Source: an uncultured bacterium
GTDB lineage: Bacteria > Cyanobacteriota > Vampirovibrionia > Gastranaerophilales > Gastranaerophilaceae
NCBI GenBank assembly: GCA_949284415.1
Contig: CASDVM010000008.1
Coordinates: forward strand, 62,001 to 126,000
Reading direction: 5' to 3'
DNA: 64,000 nucleotides
The notes below the pieces were generated by a model that saw only the letters and a list, made by a program, of their open reading frames with translations, made no database searches and was not told the origin of the DNA. Shown piece after piece: positions 27,146 through 36,021 of this stretch. Positions within the stretch are counted from its first letter, which is position 1; every line of letters begins with the position of its first letter. The position numbers were made by a program, and so were the translations under genes.

Positions 27146-28588
27146 TTATTCTCCAAGCAATCCTATTTTATGGATTTTTATGAAGTTTGTACCGCCGACA
27201 AGCAGTTCTGGAACCGAGCCTGTGATTACAACGTAATCACCCTTTTCAAGTCCCAGTCCGTTAATCAGGAATTTATCAAGTTCTAACAATGATTTTTTAT
27301 CAATAGAAGCTTGAAAATCAAGAGGAATAGGATAAACCCCTCTGTATAACTTGATGTCGCGGCATATATGTTTGTGAGGGCAGCAGGCAAAAATAGGAAC
27401 GCTTAATTTTGCCTCGGCAAGCATTGATGCCGTGAATCCGCTGCCTGTTAATGCAATTGCGGCTTTGACATCCATTTTCCTTGTCATATCAGCGATTGAC
27501 ATACCTATTGCCATTGCCTGTGAATCTTTTTCTTCTTCAATCATTTTTCTCGGGAATTTATTTTTTCTCATGAAAGGAGAAGCTTCAACATTATCTGCAA
27601 TTTTTTTCATCATTGCAACAGCTTCAACAGGATAAGCGCCTGCTGCTGTTTCTCCTGATAACATGATTGCATCTGTTCCGTCTAAAATTGCATTTGCAAC
27701 GTCTGATGTTTCGGCACGGGTTGGAATGGGATTTTCAATCATGCTGTCAAGCATTTGTGTTGCCACGATTACAACTTTTCTTTTTGCATTAGCTTTTCTG
27801 ATAATAGTTTTTTGTACAATAGGTACTTTTTCGTTTGAAATTTCAATACCCAGATCGCCTCTGGCAACCATTATACCGTCTGAAACTTCAATGATTGAAT
27901 CAATATTTTCAACAGCCTGCGGTTTTTCTATTTTTGAAATTATTCTTGCTGTCGTATTACCGTTATCGTGAAGCAATTCTCTTAATTTAACTACATCTGA
28001 AGCCTGTCTTACAAATGACAAACCAAGATAGTCAATATCATTTTTTGCTGCAAATTCAACGAATTTAATGTCTCTTTCTGTCAGTACATCAAGGCTGCCT
28101 TGAGAACCCGGGATATTAATACCCTTTCTCTGTTTCAAAAGCCCATCTGTTAATACTTCTGCAAAGATAACTCTGTCTTCAACTTTTTTTACTTCAAGCT
28201 GGATTTTGCCGTCATCAATCATAATTTTTTCACCCGGCGTAACGTCATCAGCCATGCCTTTATAGTCAACAGGTAAAATATCACCTGTAACTTCAGGCTG
28301 GTGGCGGAATTTCAAGATCTCGCCTTTGTGAATTTCTATAGATTCAGGCAGGTTGCCTATTCTTATTTTCGGCCCCTGCAGGTCCAAAAGTACAGGAATA
28401 AGCGTTTTTTCTTCTTTTTCAATTTCTCTGATGTAAGACAAATTTGTTTTGTGCATCTCAACATCGCCATGTGAAGAATTTAATCTGAACATGGTAACGC
28501 CGGCTTTAAAAAGCTCTCGGATTTTTTCTTTAGTTGACGTTGCAGGTCCAAGTGTTGCAACGATTTTGGTCATAGTGTAATTATCCAT
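27146..28588 (-). CDS. pyk: Pyruvate kinase
   Basis: Converts PEP and ADP to pyruvate and ATP in glycolysis. 480 residues from ATG 28588 (AGGAAG 5 nt upstream); a longer frame to 28672 lacks a ribosome site. Motifs: TKIVATLGPATS at the start, FRLNSSHGD, DLQGPKIRIGN, the active-site signature IISKIEKPQAVENID and MVARGDLGIEI, and ATQMLDSM. It stops after the regulatory C-domain, without the extra PEP-utiliser domain some bacteria carry. Confidence 0.97.
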   Translation of the reverse strand: MDNYTMTKIVATLGPATSTKEKIRELFKAGVTMFRLNSSHGDVEMHKTNLSYIREIEKEEKTLIPVLLDLQGPKIRIGNLPESIEIHKGEILKFRHQPEVTGDILPVDYKGMADDVTPGEKIMIDDGKIQLEVKKVEDRVIFAEVLTDGLLKQRKGINIPGSQGSLDVLTERDIKFVEFAAKNDIDYLGLSFVRQASDVVKLRELLHDNGNTTARIISKIEKPQAVENIDSIIEVSDGIMVARGDLGIEISNEKVPIVQKTIIRKANAKRKVVIVATQMLDSMIENPIPTRAETSDVANAILDGTDAIMLSGETAAGAYPVEAVAMMKKIADNVEASPFMRKNKFPRKMIEEEKDSQAMAIGMSIADMTRKMDVKAAIALTGSGFTASMLAEAKLSVPIFACCPHKHICRDIKLYRGVYPIPLDFQASIDKKSLLELDKFLINGLGLEKGDYVVITGSVPELLVGGTNFIKIHKIGLLGE

Positions 28589-28636
28589 ATTCTTCCTTTC
28601 TGTATTGGGTAAATTTAATAAAATTATAAATACATG

Positions 28637-28665
28637 TTTACAAATTTTAGTAATTACGTTATAAT
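28637..28665 (+). promoter_or_regulatory. Sigma-70-type promoter of the SLH gene
   Basis: TTTACA, 17-nt spacer, perfect TATAAT, followed by a leader of about 36 nt with GAGGA before ATG 28708. Confidence 0.75.
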
Positions 28666-28707
28666 CATACACGAAAAAGGTTTACTAGTAAATATGAGGA
28701 ATTAAAG

Positions 28708-29982
28708 ATGAAGAAATTTATTTCAGGATTGATGACATTATGTTTATTGTCATTTAATGCAATTCCTGCATTAGCTGCATCAATTGCTGATGTTGGCCAG
28801 AATTATTGGGCCAGCAAAGAAATTAATATTGTTGTAGACGGCAATATTATGTCTCTTTCAGGTAATCGTTTTAATCCGGAAGGAGATATGACAAGGGTTG
28901 AATTTGTTAACGCATTGTTAAAAGTTTTGTCTGATGAAAATTTGAATGTAAATATTTCAAATAAATTCTCGGATGTTTCAAAATCAAATCCGAATTATGA
29001 CAATATTTTGCGTTCACAGCAGTTAGGTCTGGTTTATGGTTACCCTGACGGTACATTCAAACCTAACAAATCAGTTTTAAGATCTGAAGCTCAATCTGTT
29101 ATCAGCCACATTACAAAAGATATGGAAGCTGACAAATCTATCTTAAATCAGTTTAAAGATGCTTCAGCTGTACCGGCATGGGCAAAAAATGTTTATGCAA
29201 AAACTATTAATTACGGTATTTATGTAAATTACCCTGATTCCAGAGAATTAAGACCCAATGATAACCTTTCAAGAGCAGAAGCTGCTGTTCTTTTAGCAAG
29301 ACTTAAAGAAAAATTAGACTTGGTTAAACAGCAGTATCTCGGCGTAACAAGAGTTGAACATCTTGATGTTAAAAGAAATGCTCCAAATGACGAAGTAAAA
29401 GTTAACAATGTTCAAAGCATTATCGGAGAAGGAAACATTCTGGTTGTGGCTTTCGATGAAAAATTCAAATCGGAAGATCACAAAGCAGGTGATATTGTTA
29501 ATTTTGTAGCAAATGAAGATATTTATACTGAAGAAGGAACTCTTATTATCCCTGCTAATACTAAATTTGTAGCTCAAATTAATGAAATAAAAGATCCGAA
29601 ATGGTTTAACAAAAATGCTAGAGTTTATCCTCAATTGCAGAAGATAATTTTACCGAACGGTAAAGAAGCTGCATTTAATGCTAAACCTTTTTCTAAGGAC
29701 TATTCATTAAAAGAAGGTCCGTGGATGACTACAGGTAAATTAGTTCTTTGCACACTGACAGGCGGTGCTATCGGTACAGGCGCAGGTGTCGGCTTTGCGT
29801 TCATACCCAGCCCCGATCTGATTGGTACCGGTGTTGCAATCGGTCTTCCTGTAGGTGCTGCTGTAGGGCTTGCTACAGGTTTGATAACAAAAGGTCTCCA
29901 GTATCATGCTAAAGATGGTGAAACAATCTATGTTATCCTTCTTGATGATGCAACTTTAGACAGAGTAAATCAGGATATATAA
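28708..29982 (+). CDS. SLH-domain envelope protein with glycine-zipper tail
   Basis: 424 residues. Signal peptide (KKFISGLMTLCLLSFNAIPALA) then three SLH motifs: about 30-85 (YWASKEINIVV, RVEFVNALL), 90-140 (QQLGLVYGYPDGTFKPNKSVL) and 155-205 (YGIYVNYPDSRELRPNDNL). SLH domains bind peptidoglycan-linked polymers, anchoring the protein to the wall. The middle is a beta-rich domain (LVVAFDEKFKSEDHKAGDIV). Residues 350-400 are a Gly-rich hydrophobic stretch (GGAIGTGAGVGF, GLPVGAAVGLATGL) of the glycine-zipper type. Cyanobacterial-line outer membranes use SLH porins, but this protein is too short for a porin barrel. Confidence 0.88.
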   Translation: MKKFISGLMTLCLLSFNAIPALAASIADVGQNYWASKEINIVVDGNIMSLSGNRFNPEGDMTRVEFVNALLKVLSDENLNVNISNKFSDVSKSNPNYDNILRSQQLGLVYGYPDGTFKPNKSVLRSEAQSVISHITKDMEADKSILNQFKDASAVPAWAKNVYAKTINYGIYVNYPDSRELRPNDNLSRAEAAVLLARLKEKLDLVKQQYLGVTRVEHLDVKRNAPNDEVKVNNVQSIIGEGNILVVAFDEKFKSEDHKAGDIVNFVANEDIYTEEGTLIIPANTKFVAQINEIKDPKWFNKNARVYPQLQKIILPNGKEAAFNAKPFSKDYSLKEGPWMTTGKLVLCTLTGGAIGTGAGVGFAFIPSPDLIGTGVAIGLPVGAAVGLATGLITKGLQYHAKDGETIYVILLDDATLDRVNQDI

Positions 29983-30015
29983 TCTCTGATTATTAATTGG
30001 ATAAAATTAGTCTTT

Positions 30016-30043
30016 AAGAGGACTGCTTTCGGGCAGTCCTCTT
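30016..30043. terminator. Strong hairpin after the SLH gene
   Basis: AAGAGGACTGC paired with GCAGTCCTCTT around a TTTCGG loop, 11 bp. The downstream bases are GTCAT rather than a T-run, so it may stabilise the mRNA 3' end or terminate weakly. Confidence 0.55.
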
Positions 30044-30142
30044 GTCATATCAGATATGGTAAAGTATCAGGAAAAAGTTTATTATAAATGTGTAAACAAA
30101 GTTTATAATATTTTAAATTTAAAAAACGGGAGTATGTTTATT

Positions 30143-30499
30143 ATGAAAAATTTATGCATTACACTTGCTTTAATTGGTGCTGTATCTCTATCTGCTCAAG
30201 GGGCTTTTGCGTGGGAAGGCGTACAGTCTTTAAATCCTATGCCTTATTTATCTTACCTCAATCCGCTTCCTTATATTGGAATAGGTGAGAATAAAACCAA
30301 TTTCAGTCTTAATCCATTCACGGGTTTTAAAAATTGCAACAAGTGCAAAGTTAAGAAAATGAAATGTGATGAGTGCACAAGGATTAAATTACAGCCCTGT
30401 CCAACATGCAGAAAGGCATTTGCCGAAGAAAACTGCAATACCTGTGATAGAATTTACATAGAAACAATACAGCCGAGATGTACATCTTGCGGACATTAA
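30143..30499 (+). CDS. Exported Cys-rich protein with five CxxC motifs
   Basis: 118 residues from ATG 30143 (GGGAG about 10 nt upstream; ATG 30134 is also possible). Signal peptide KNLCITLALIGAVSLSAQGAFA. After a Pro/Asn-rich stretch, the last 60 residues hold CNKC, CDEC, CPTC, CNTC and CTSC, spaced 8-15 residues apart. The pattern suggests metal (zinc or iron) clusters or disulfide ladders in the envelope. No family recognised. A terminator follows the stop directly. Confidence 0.8.
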   Translation: MKNLCITLALIGAVSLSAQGAFAWEGVQSLNPMPYLSYLNPLPYIGIGENKTNFSLNPFTGFKNCNKCKVKKMKCDECTRIKLQPCPTCRKAFAEENCNTCDRIYIETIQPRCTSCGH

Positions 30500-30500
30500 A

Positions 30501-30526
30501 AAAAAAGAGCCATAAGGCTCTTTTTT
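30501..30526. terminator. Bidirectional terminator
   Basis: AGAGCC-ATAA-GGCTCT with As before and Ts after, between convergent genes ending at 30499 and 30525. Confidence 0.8.
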
Positions 30527-31361
30527 AGTATTCAACAATTTTTTGCAGTGTATAAAATATTTTATCCGTAATTTCTTGAATATATTCCTGCGACACCATC
30601 CCGTTAATAACGGCATCCGAGATTTGATAAGCAGGTCTTATGTACTGCTGAGCAGTTTTATTTACGTCTTGAAACTGTAAATCCGCAGCTTTGCCTGTTT
30701 TACCTCTTAAAGCAGCCCTTCTGTACCATCTGTCTTTAATAACTTCTAGAGGAGTGTAAACGTAAACTTTTACGTCCATAATATCTCTAAGACCTTCATT
30801 TAATACGTATAACCCTTCAGTTAGAACAACTTTTGCAGGTTTTTTGATATCACCGTTCGGATCAGAAACACAGGTTACAAAATCGTATTTGGGTGATGTG
30901 ATTTCTTTCCCCGTTTTTAGTTTCATCAAATGTTTTTTCATTAATTCAAGATCAATGGCATCCGGTGTGTCGAAACTGAAGCCTGTTTTAAACAGAGCTT
31001 CATAACTTCCCGCTTCAATTAATTCTTTAGATGTATCTTTGTAGTAATCATCGCAGCGGATAACCGTATAAATCCCCTCTTTTTTCTCTTTAACACATGC
31101 TTTTATGGTGTTATCAACAAAAACGGTTTTGCCTGAAGCACTTTCTCCCGTAATTCCTATAAGAAAAGTTTTTTTCTTTTCTTGTACGACTTTTCTTGCG
31201 ATATTCAATATAAGATTTTCAGACGTTTTTAAAAATAACGGCTGTGTTTGCAATTTATCTTCTTCCAAAATATTTTTCAGTGATTCAACTATCTGTGATA
31301 TTATCTCCATATCACGTCTGCTGGAATAATAGTCGTAACTTGTTAAAAAATCGGTTGCCAT
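30525..31361 (-). CDS. Uridine kinase / phosphoribulokinase family P-loop kinase
   Basis: 278 residues. A helical N-extension of about 75 residues precedes the kinase core: Walker A GITGESASGKT (residues about 82-92), substrate motif RCDDYYKD, the VVLTEGLYVLNEGLR strand and the lid RWYRRAALRGKTGK. The family phosphorylates uridine/cytidine or related sugars; the N-extension and separate genomic position leave the substrate open. AGGGGAAG ribosome site before ATG 31361. Confidence 0.85.
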   Translation of the reverse strand: MATDFLTSYDYYSSRRDMEIISQIVESLKNILEEDKLQTQPLFLKTSENLILNIARKVVQEKKKTFLIGITGESASGKTVFVDNTIKACVKEKKEGIYTVIRCDDYYKDTSKELIEAGSYEALFKTGFSFDTPDAIDLELMKKHLMKLKTGKEITSPKYDFVTCVSDPNGDIKKPAKVVLTEGLYVLNEGLRDIMDVKVYVYTPLEVIKDRWYRRAALRGKTGKAADLQFQDVNKTAQQYIRPAYQISDAVINGMVSQEYIQEITDKIFYTLQKIVEY

Positions 31362-31561
31362 TCTACTTCCCCTGTAATATTCTAATATTTTACATTAAAC
31401 TTTTTTTATTTTGTAGGAATAATAAATTTTGTAACAATATTCTTATTTTTATTAAAGATTGTTCAAAAAAATGCCGTTACGGGAATAAGTGAAGTAGTCT
31501 TTGGCAATAATAAAAATGCTTAATAAAGTCTACGGGAATATTTTTTTTGAAGGAGATAATT

Positions 31562-31735
31562 ATGTATCATGACGAGATTTTTGAAAATGCCCTGCAGGAC
31601 ATCAGGGAAGAAAGCTACAAGGCATTGAAAGATGAAATTTCTTCAATGGAATCGGCAATTGAACGTTTTTTCAAAACTGTATTAGAATGCAGTGCAAGCA
31701 AATCTGAAAGAGATTTTAACATATCTTCGCTTTAA
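31562..31735 (+). CDS. Small acidic helical protein
   Basis: 57 residues from ATG 31562 behind a full AAGGAG at good spacing. Sequence is Glu/Lys/Ser-rich, one or two helices, with a single Cys near the end. No signal peptide or known family. A terminator lies 50 nt downstream, so it is likely expressed as a monocistronic unit. Confidence 0.65.
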   Translation: MYHDEIFENALQDIREESYKALKDEISSMESAIERFFKTVLECSASKSERDFNISSL

Positions 31736-31784
31736 GAATAATGTTTGCCTTCTGTTTGTTGAAAAGTGATTATCAAAAAAAAGA

Positions 31785-31809
31785 AAAAAGACCTTTAAGC
31801 GGTCTTTTT
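31785..31809. terminator. Bidirectional terminator
   Basis: AAAAAGACC-TTTAAGC-GGTCTTTTT between convergent genes. Confidence 0.8.
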
Positions 31810-31812
31810 CTT

Positions 31813-33174
31813 TTATGCAAAACTGTTATTTAAGTCTGCTATGTATTGGAGCTGATTGAATAGCGGATTGGTTTCAGCGCTGTTTTCAAGATATTCGCTG
31901 CCTGCTGTATCTATTTCTGATTCTCTCTGTGCAACGAGTTCTTCAAAAGCCTTTAAGGTTTCTTCATCGTCAAATCCGCCTTCATCTTGAGCTTTTTGTG
32001 CTGTAGCCAGGAGCAATTGTTCTTGAAGCTCGGGAGAATTGGCAGCTTGTTGTGCTAATTGTTCAGCCTGTTCTTTTCTTTCTTTATTTTGTTCTTCAGC
32101 ATACAGCTGAGCTTCTGTTTTGTTTAGTGAATCTTTTTCTCCGAGCGCTGCATCCATAACTTTTCCGGCTCCCCAGCTCATTATAGCACCCCCTATGAGG
32201 CCGCCGACAAATCCGACAACCGCGCCTGCGACGTTTCCGATTCCGGGAACAACAGATCCTGCTATTGCACCTGCAGCAGCTGCACCTGCTGCGTATCCGA
32301 GAACACTTGCTCCAACTTTAACCGCTGATTTGGCAAGCTGTTTATTGCCTCTGTTATTATTTATACCTTGTTGTTTTTCAACTTTATCAATTTTATATGC
32401 TTCAACAACTGAAGGAATTTCTAAAACACCCTCAAGAGCTGCCATTATCCAGCATCCTTTTGCACCTTTAGATGCTAATCTTAGCGCCGATGCTCCTTTT
32501 GATGTTTGAAGCAGTTTGCTTTCCGCCTTATAAACTCCTGTTTTAGATTTTAACCAGTGCGAGAGTTTTCCTGTTTTTGATGTTGGTTTTATCTGGCCGG
32601 ACTGAATAGCCTGATTTACTTTCATATCGCCCTTTTGTAAAGCATCTCTGATTTTTTTCAGCTGTGCTTTAAGCTCTTCTCCCGTCATTTTTTTATCTTT
32701 TGCTTCTTGAATAAGCCTTTTAGCTTCTTCATAATAACTGCTTTTCAACTTTGCATTATTGTATTTGTTCAGCTTTTTTTCGCTTAATTTTGAAATATCC
32801 GTATTGGGATCGTATTTCGGAAGTTCTTTCTCAATATTTATAAGATTATTATATTGATGTTTGTTTTTCATTGTTTGGAATAAACTTTTATCATCTTTCA
32901 AATGTGCCATTGCATTTTTGTTCTTTTCTGCAAGATTTTTCCACGCTTGAAAGTAGTTTACATCTTGTGAATTTTTCATTTCTTTATATGCCTGATAAGG
33001 TTTGGCGCTGTATTTTAAAAATGCAGGTCCGCCGGCTATCAACGGAACTCCAAATGCTAAATTTGTTCCCAGTTCGTCTGTTACGCTATGCTGTTGCGTT
33101 TCTGTGTTTTGTACGCCATAGAGCCAGTTAGCAAGCGCTAAATTCCGGCTTTGTATTGAATTAACATCTGCCAT
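31813..33174 (-). CDS. Glycine-zipper hypothetical protein (paralogue A)
   Basis: 453 residues, no signal peptide. The first 215 residues are basic and helical. Residues about 225-250 (GCWIMAALEGVLEIPSVVEAY) are followed at about 285-350 by Ala/Gly zipper helices (GAAAAGAIAGSVVPGIGNV, GAVVGFVGGLIGGAIMSW). The acidic Gln/Glu-rich tail could form a coiled coil. The order helix-EIPSV-Gly zipper-Gln-rich tail is shared with the next gene upstream (33304-34200: VTELPNIFSAF, then GAAIGQAIIPIPIVGGIIGY). The two look like diverged tandem duplicates. Double glycine zippers occur in membrane-inserting toxins and effectors, but no activity can be assigned. Confidence 0.8.
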   Translation of the reverse strand: MADVNSIQSRNLALANWLYGVQNTETQQHSVTDELGTNLAFGVPLIAGGPAFLKYSAKPYQAYKEMKNSQDVNYFQAWKNLAEKNKNAMAHLKDDKSLFQTMKNKHQYNNLINIEKELPKYDPNTDISKLSEKKLNKYNNAKLKSSYYEEAKRLIQEAKDKKMTGEELKAQLKKIRDALQKGDMKVNQAIQSGQIKPTSKTGKLSHWLKSKTGVYKAESKLLQTSKGASALRLASKGAKGCWIMAALEGVLEIPSVVEAYKIDKVEKQQGINNNRGNKQLAKSAVKVGASVLGYAAGAAAAGAIAGSVVPGIGNVAGAVVGFVGGLIGGAIMSWGAGKVMDAALGEKDSLNKTEAQLYAEEQNKERKEQAEQLAQQAANSPELQEQLLLATAQKAQDEGGFDDEETLKAFEELVAQRESEIDTAGSEYLENSAETNPLFNQLQYIADLNNSFA

Positions 33175-33303
33175 TTTAATTTTCCCTTAAAATTTTTTTA
33201 TTTTCCCCGTATATTTAATATAAAAATTTTTTATGTTAAAAATTGCCTTTTTTGTAAAGATATGTAAAAAGGCGGTTAAATTTATAAAACCGCCCCCTGG
33301 TTT

Positions 33304-34200
33304 TTAACATTGAAAATTAAGTCTGTTTATCCCGGATGTCATAGCCATAAAATCTTGATCCATCGGGTTTGCCATAGCACCTGAATATAACATTTGCTGT
33401 AATGCCATTAACTGTTGTGGTGTCATTGTTGCCTGCGGCATATTTATTTGCGGCTGTGTACCCTGCGTATTTGGTATTCCTGCACCAAAAGGATTCATTC
33501 CATATTGTTGTTGAAGCATCGCCTGCTGTTGTTTTAGTGCTTCTTCCGCTTCCGCTTTTTTTTCGGAATGGCTTTTGCCTGTAAATTTGCTCATTAACCA
33601 GTCGCCTGCCATATAGCCTATAATACCGCCTACGATAGGAATTGGAATTATTGCCTGTCCGATAGCTGCTCCCGCCATGCCGGCACCAAGTCTTAATCCA
33701 GATTTACCTGTTTCTGTAATTCCACCGACAATTCCTTTATCGTTAAATGCGGAAAATATATTAGGGAGCTCGGTAACTGCAATCATTAATGTACCTATTA
33801 AAGGCATCCTTTTGCCAATACCGCTCATTGAACCTTTGAACTGCGACAGGAATTTTGCAAATCCTTTTTTACCTGCTCTGTCGGCGAGTTGTCCGCCTAC
33901 TCTCCAGCCTTGTGCAACTTTTGCTGGAAATGATTTTAACGATGCCCATGTACCTTTCCAGAAACCGCCATGCTTTTGCGTCATATATTTATTATGCTTT
34001 TCTGATGCATGTGTACCATTTTTTATACCTGACCAAACAGATTCCATATAAGATTGACCGTTTGCTTTACGGCTTCTGATTGTACCGCGCATTGCCTGCG
34101 TAAACTTTTCATTTCCGGTGCCGAGTACAAAATCCGGATACAGCTTGCCTGCGCGTTTAAAATATTGCCAGCCTTTTGATGCAATGGAGCTTATTCCCAT
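33304..34200 (-). CDS. Glycine-zipper hypothetical protein (paralogue B)
   Basis: 298 residues, no signal peptide. A basic aromatic N-half (many Trp/Lys/Gly) leads to MPLIGTLMIAVTELPNIF and a Gly-zipper pair (GLRLGAGMAGAAIGQ, PIVGGIIGYMAGDWL) at about 140-210. A Gln/Met-rich tail (residues 220-290) is probably disordered. Same architecture as the gene at 31813, 129 nt downstream on the same strand. A weak GTAGGTAAA precedes the ATG. Confidence 0.78.
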   Translation of the reverse strand: MGISSIASKGWQYFKRAGKLYPDFVLGTGNEKFTQAMRGTIRSRKANGQSYMESVWSGIKNGTHASEKHNKYMTQKHGGFWKGTWASLKSFPAKVAQGWRVGGQLADRAGKKGFAKFLSQFKGSMSGIGKRMPLIGTLMIAVTELPNIFSAFNDKGIVGGITETGKSGLRLGAGMAGAAIGQAIIPIPIVGGIIGYMAGDWLMSKFTGKSHSEKKAEAEEALKQQQAMLQQQYGMNPFGAGIPNTQGTQPQINMPQATMTPQQLMALQQMLYSGAMANPMDQDFMAMTSGINRLNFQC

Positions 34201-34298
34201 TTTTACCTACCTAATTTTTATAACCTACCTTAATTACATAAAAAATTTTTATCTTTTTAAATTGCCTTTAATTTTAATTTTGTTAAGAATTGTTAATA

Positions 34299-34327
34299 TT
34301 TACAAACATAAAAAACAGTTGTATAAT
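34299..34327 (+). promoter_or_regulatory. Promoter of a near-leaderless transcript
   Basis: TTTACA, 17-nt spacer, TATAAT, then 6 nt to ATG 34334: the same geometry as cpaE (10762) and uvrB (14356). Confidence 0.7.
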
Positions 34328-34333
34328 TGGGCT

Positions 34334-34552
34334 ATGTATTGCGAAAACGGTAAAATTTTTATAGATGATGACGATCAGTGCATGGACTGCAGAAATTATG
34401 CGGAAGGTGTTTCATGCCCTCTGCTTACTGCACTCGGACTTGGAGTTGTTTATCTTGAAGATAGTTTAACTGTTACAAATTGCGGTTTCTTTGAAAAATT
34501 TGAGAGAAAATTACATATTGTGAGGAATAATGACACGAATAACATTGATTAA
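34334..34552 (+). CDS. Small Cys-containing protein upstream of isocitrate dehydrogenase
   Basis: 72 residues from ATG 34334; longer frames run into the promoter. Residues 15-30 read CMDCRNYAEGVSCPLL, three Cys that may bind metal, and a fourth Cys (TNCGFF) lies at about 54. The first ten residues also contain a Cys. Acidic overall. Its end overlaps the dehydrogenase start by 23 bp, so the two are translationally coupled. Function unknown. Confidence 0.75.
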   Translation: MYCENGKIFIDDDDQCMDCRNYAEGVSCPLLTALGLGVVYLEDSLTVTNCGFFEKFERKLHIVRNNDTNNID

Positions 34553-35522
34553 CGGGGATGGCATAGGACCTGAAATTTCTGATGCTGTTATAAAAATAAT
34601 TGATGCTTCAGGACTTAAAATTGACTGGGATATCCAAACAGCAGGCGCTGAAGTTATGGAAAATGAAGCTACTCCTTTGCCTGATAGAGTATTAGAGTCA
34701 ATTAAACATAACAAAATAGCACTGAAAGCTCCTGTTACAACTCCTATTGGAAAAGGTTTTAAATCCGTTAATGTTCAGCTTCGAAAAGCTCTTGATTTAT
34801 ATGCTAATCTGCGTCCATGCAAAAATTTGCCTAATGTAAAAACAAAATTCAGTAATGTTGATATTGTTGTCGTGAGAGAAAATACAGAGGATTTATATGC
34901 AGGTATTGAACGTAAGGTAAATGAAGATACTGCAGAGAGTATAAAAGTTATAACACGTAAAGCATCAGAAAGAATTTGTAAATTTGCCTTTGATTATGCG
35001 CTTAAGAATAACAGAAAAGAAGTCTGTGTTGTTACAAAAGCCAACATTATGAAGCTCTCTGACGGTTTATTCCTTGATTGTTACAGAAAAATTTCCGAAA
35101 ATTATCCTCAAATTAATAAGCGTGAAATTCTTGTTGATAATTTATGTATGCAATTGGTGCAAAATCCTTCACAGTTTGATGTGCTTGTACTTCCTAATCT
35201 TTACGGCGACATTGTTTCTGACTTATGTGCGGGATTAATAGGCGGACTCGGTATTGCACAGGGTGCAAATATCGGCAAAGATTATGCCGTATTTGAACCT
35301 GTCCACGGTTCTGCTCCCGATATAAAAGGTCAAAATAAAGCTAATCCTGCTGCTCTTCTGCTTTCTGCAGTTGAAATGCTAAAATATATCGGAGAAACTG
35401 TTTATGCTCAAAAAATTGAAGCAGCTTTATTTAAGACATTTTTGCAGGGAAAATTTACTTTTGATTTAGGCGGAAATTTAACAACCAAAGAATTTACGGA
35501 TGCAATAATTCAAAATCTGTAA
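34530..35522 (+). CDS. NAD-dependent isocitrate dehydrogenase type
   Basis: 330 residues of the isocitrate/isopropylmalate dehydrogenase fold. Start INGDGIGPEI; substrate loop KSVNVQLRKALDLYANLRP; the ENTEDLYAGIE motif favours isocitrate over isopropylmalate; metal site in LPNLYGDIVSDLCAGLIGGLG; nucleotide site HGSAPDIKGQNKANP is of the NAD-using type. Produces 2-oxoglutarate and NADH, likely for glutamate synthesis. No other TCA gene is nearby. Confidence 0.9.
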   Translation: MTRITLINGDGIGPEISDAVIKIIDASGLKIDWDIQTAGAEVMENEATPLPDRVLESIKHNKIALKAPVTTPIGKGFKSVNVQLRKALDLYANLRPCKNLPNVKTKFSNVDIVVVRENTEDLYAGIERKVNEDTAESIKVITRKASERICKFAFDYALKNNRKEVCVVTKANIMKLSDGLFLDCYRKISENYPQINKREILVDNLCMQLVQNPSQFDVLVLPNLYGDIVSDLCAGLIGGLGIAQGANIGKDYAVFEPVHGSAPDIKGQNKANPAALLLSAVEMLKYIGETVYAQKIEAALFKTFLQGKFTFDLGGNLTTKEFTDAIIQNL

Positions 35523-35531
35523 AAGATAATT

Positions 35532-35858
35532 TTAGTCGATAAGTCCGAGATCTCTTAAAAATCTTGTATTATCGGACAATTCAAGCAACTTCTCATCATC
35601 TGTGGCATCAACTACGCCTTTCGAAAAAAGTTCATCCATAATTCTGGTGTGAGAATCATTTTCAGGATCGGAGAGAGCTAATTTGGTGAAATTTTTTATG
35701 TCGCACTTACGTTCGTACATATTAACGGCGGTTCTGGTTAATTTATTTAGAAATACGCTTTTTCTCCCCTCAAAATCAACATCAAGCGGATTAATTACTC
35801 CGTTTTTGTGTTTTGCCTTTTCCAAATTTAGTTTTTGAGCTAACTTTTTAAACATCAT
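35532..35858 (-). CDS. Hypothetical protein, 108 aa
   Basis: Soluble, Lys/Asp-rich, helical, no recognisable motif. Its stop lies 10 nt after the convergent dehydrogenase stop, with no clear terminator between. Start at the double Met (MMFKK); a GGGGATT stretch upstream may be the ribosome site. Unknown function. Confidence 0.7.
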   Translation of the reverse strand: MMFKKLAQKLNLEKAKHKNGVINPLDVDFEGRKSVFLNKLTRTAVNMYERKCDIKNFTKLALSDPENDSHTRIMDELFSKGVVDATDDEKLLELSDNTRFLRDLGLID

Positions 35859-35947
35859 ATTTACACATAATCCCCTTAACTTTTATTATACACTATTTGT
35901 CAAGAAAATCTACAATTCTTAACAAATTTAAAGGATTAATTTTTTTC

Positions 35948-35976
35948 TTGATTATAACTTATATTTACATTAGAAT
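35948..35976 (+). promoter_or_regulatory. Promoter of serS
   Basis: TTGATT, 17-nt spacer, TAGAAT, 45 nt before ATG 36022. No T-box was recognised in the short leader. Confidence 0.6.
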
Positions 35977-36021
35977 ATTTGCATAAAAATACGTTAGTTA
36001 TGACTGTAAAGGTGGTAGAGA

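Noticed and set aside
32120-32509. Plus-strand Pro/Ala-rich frame
   Set aside because: A shadow of the Ala/Gly zipper region of the minus-strand gene; no start signal.
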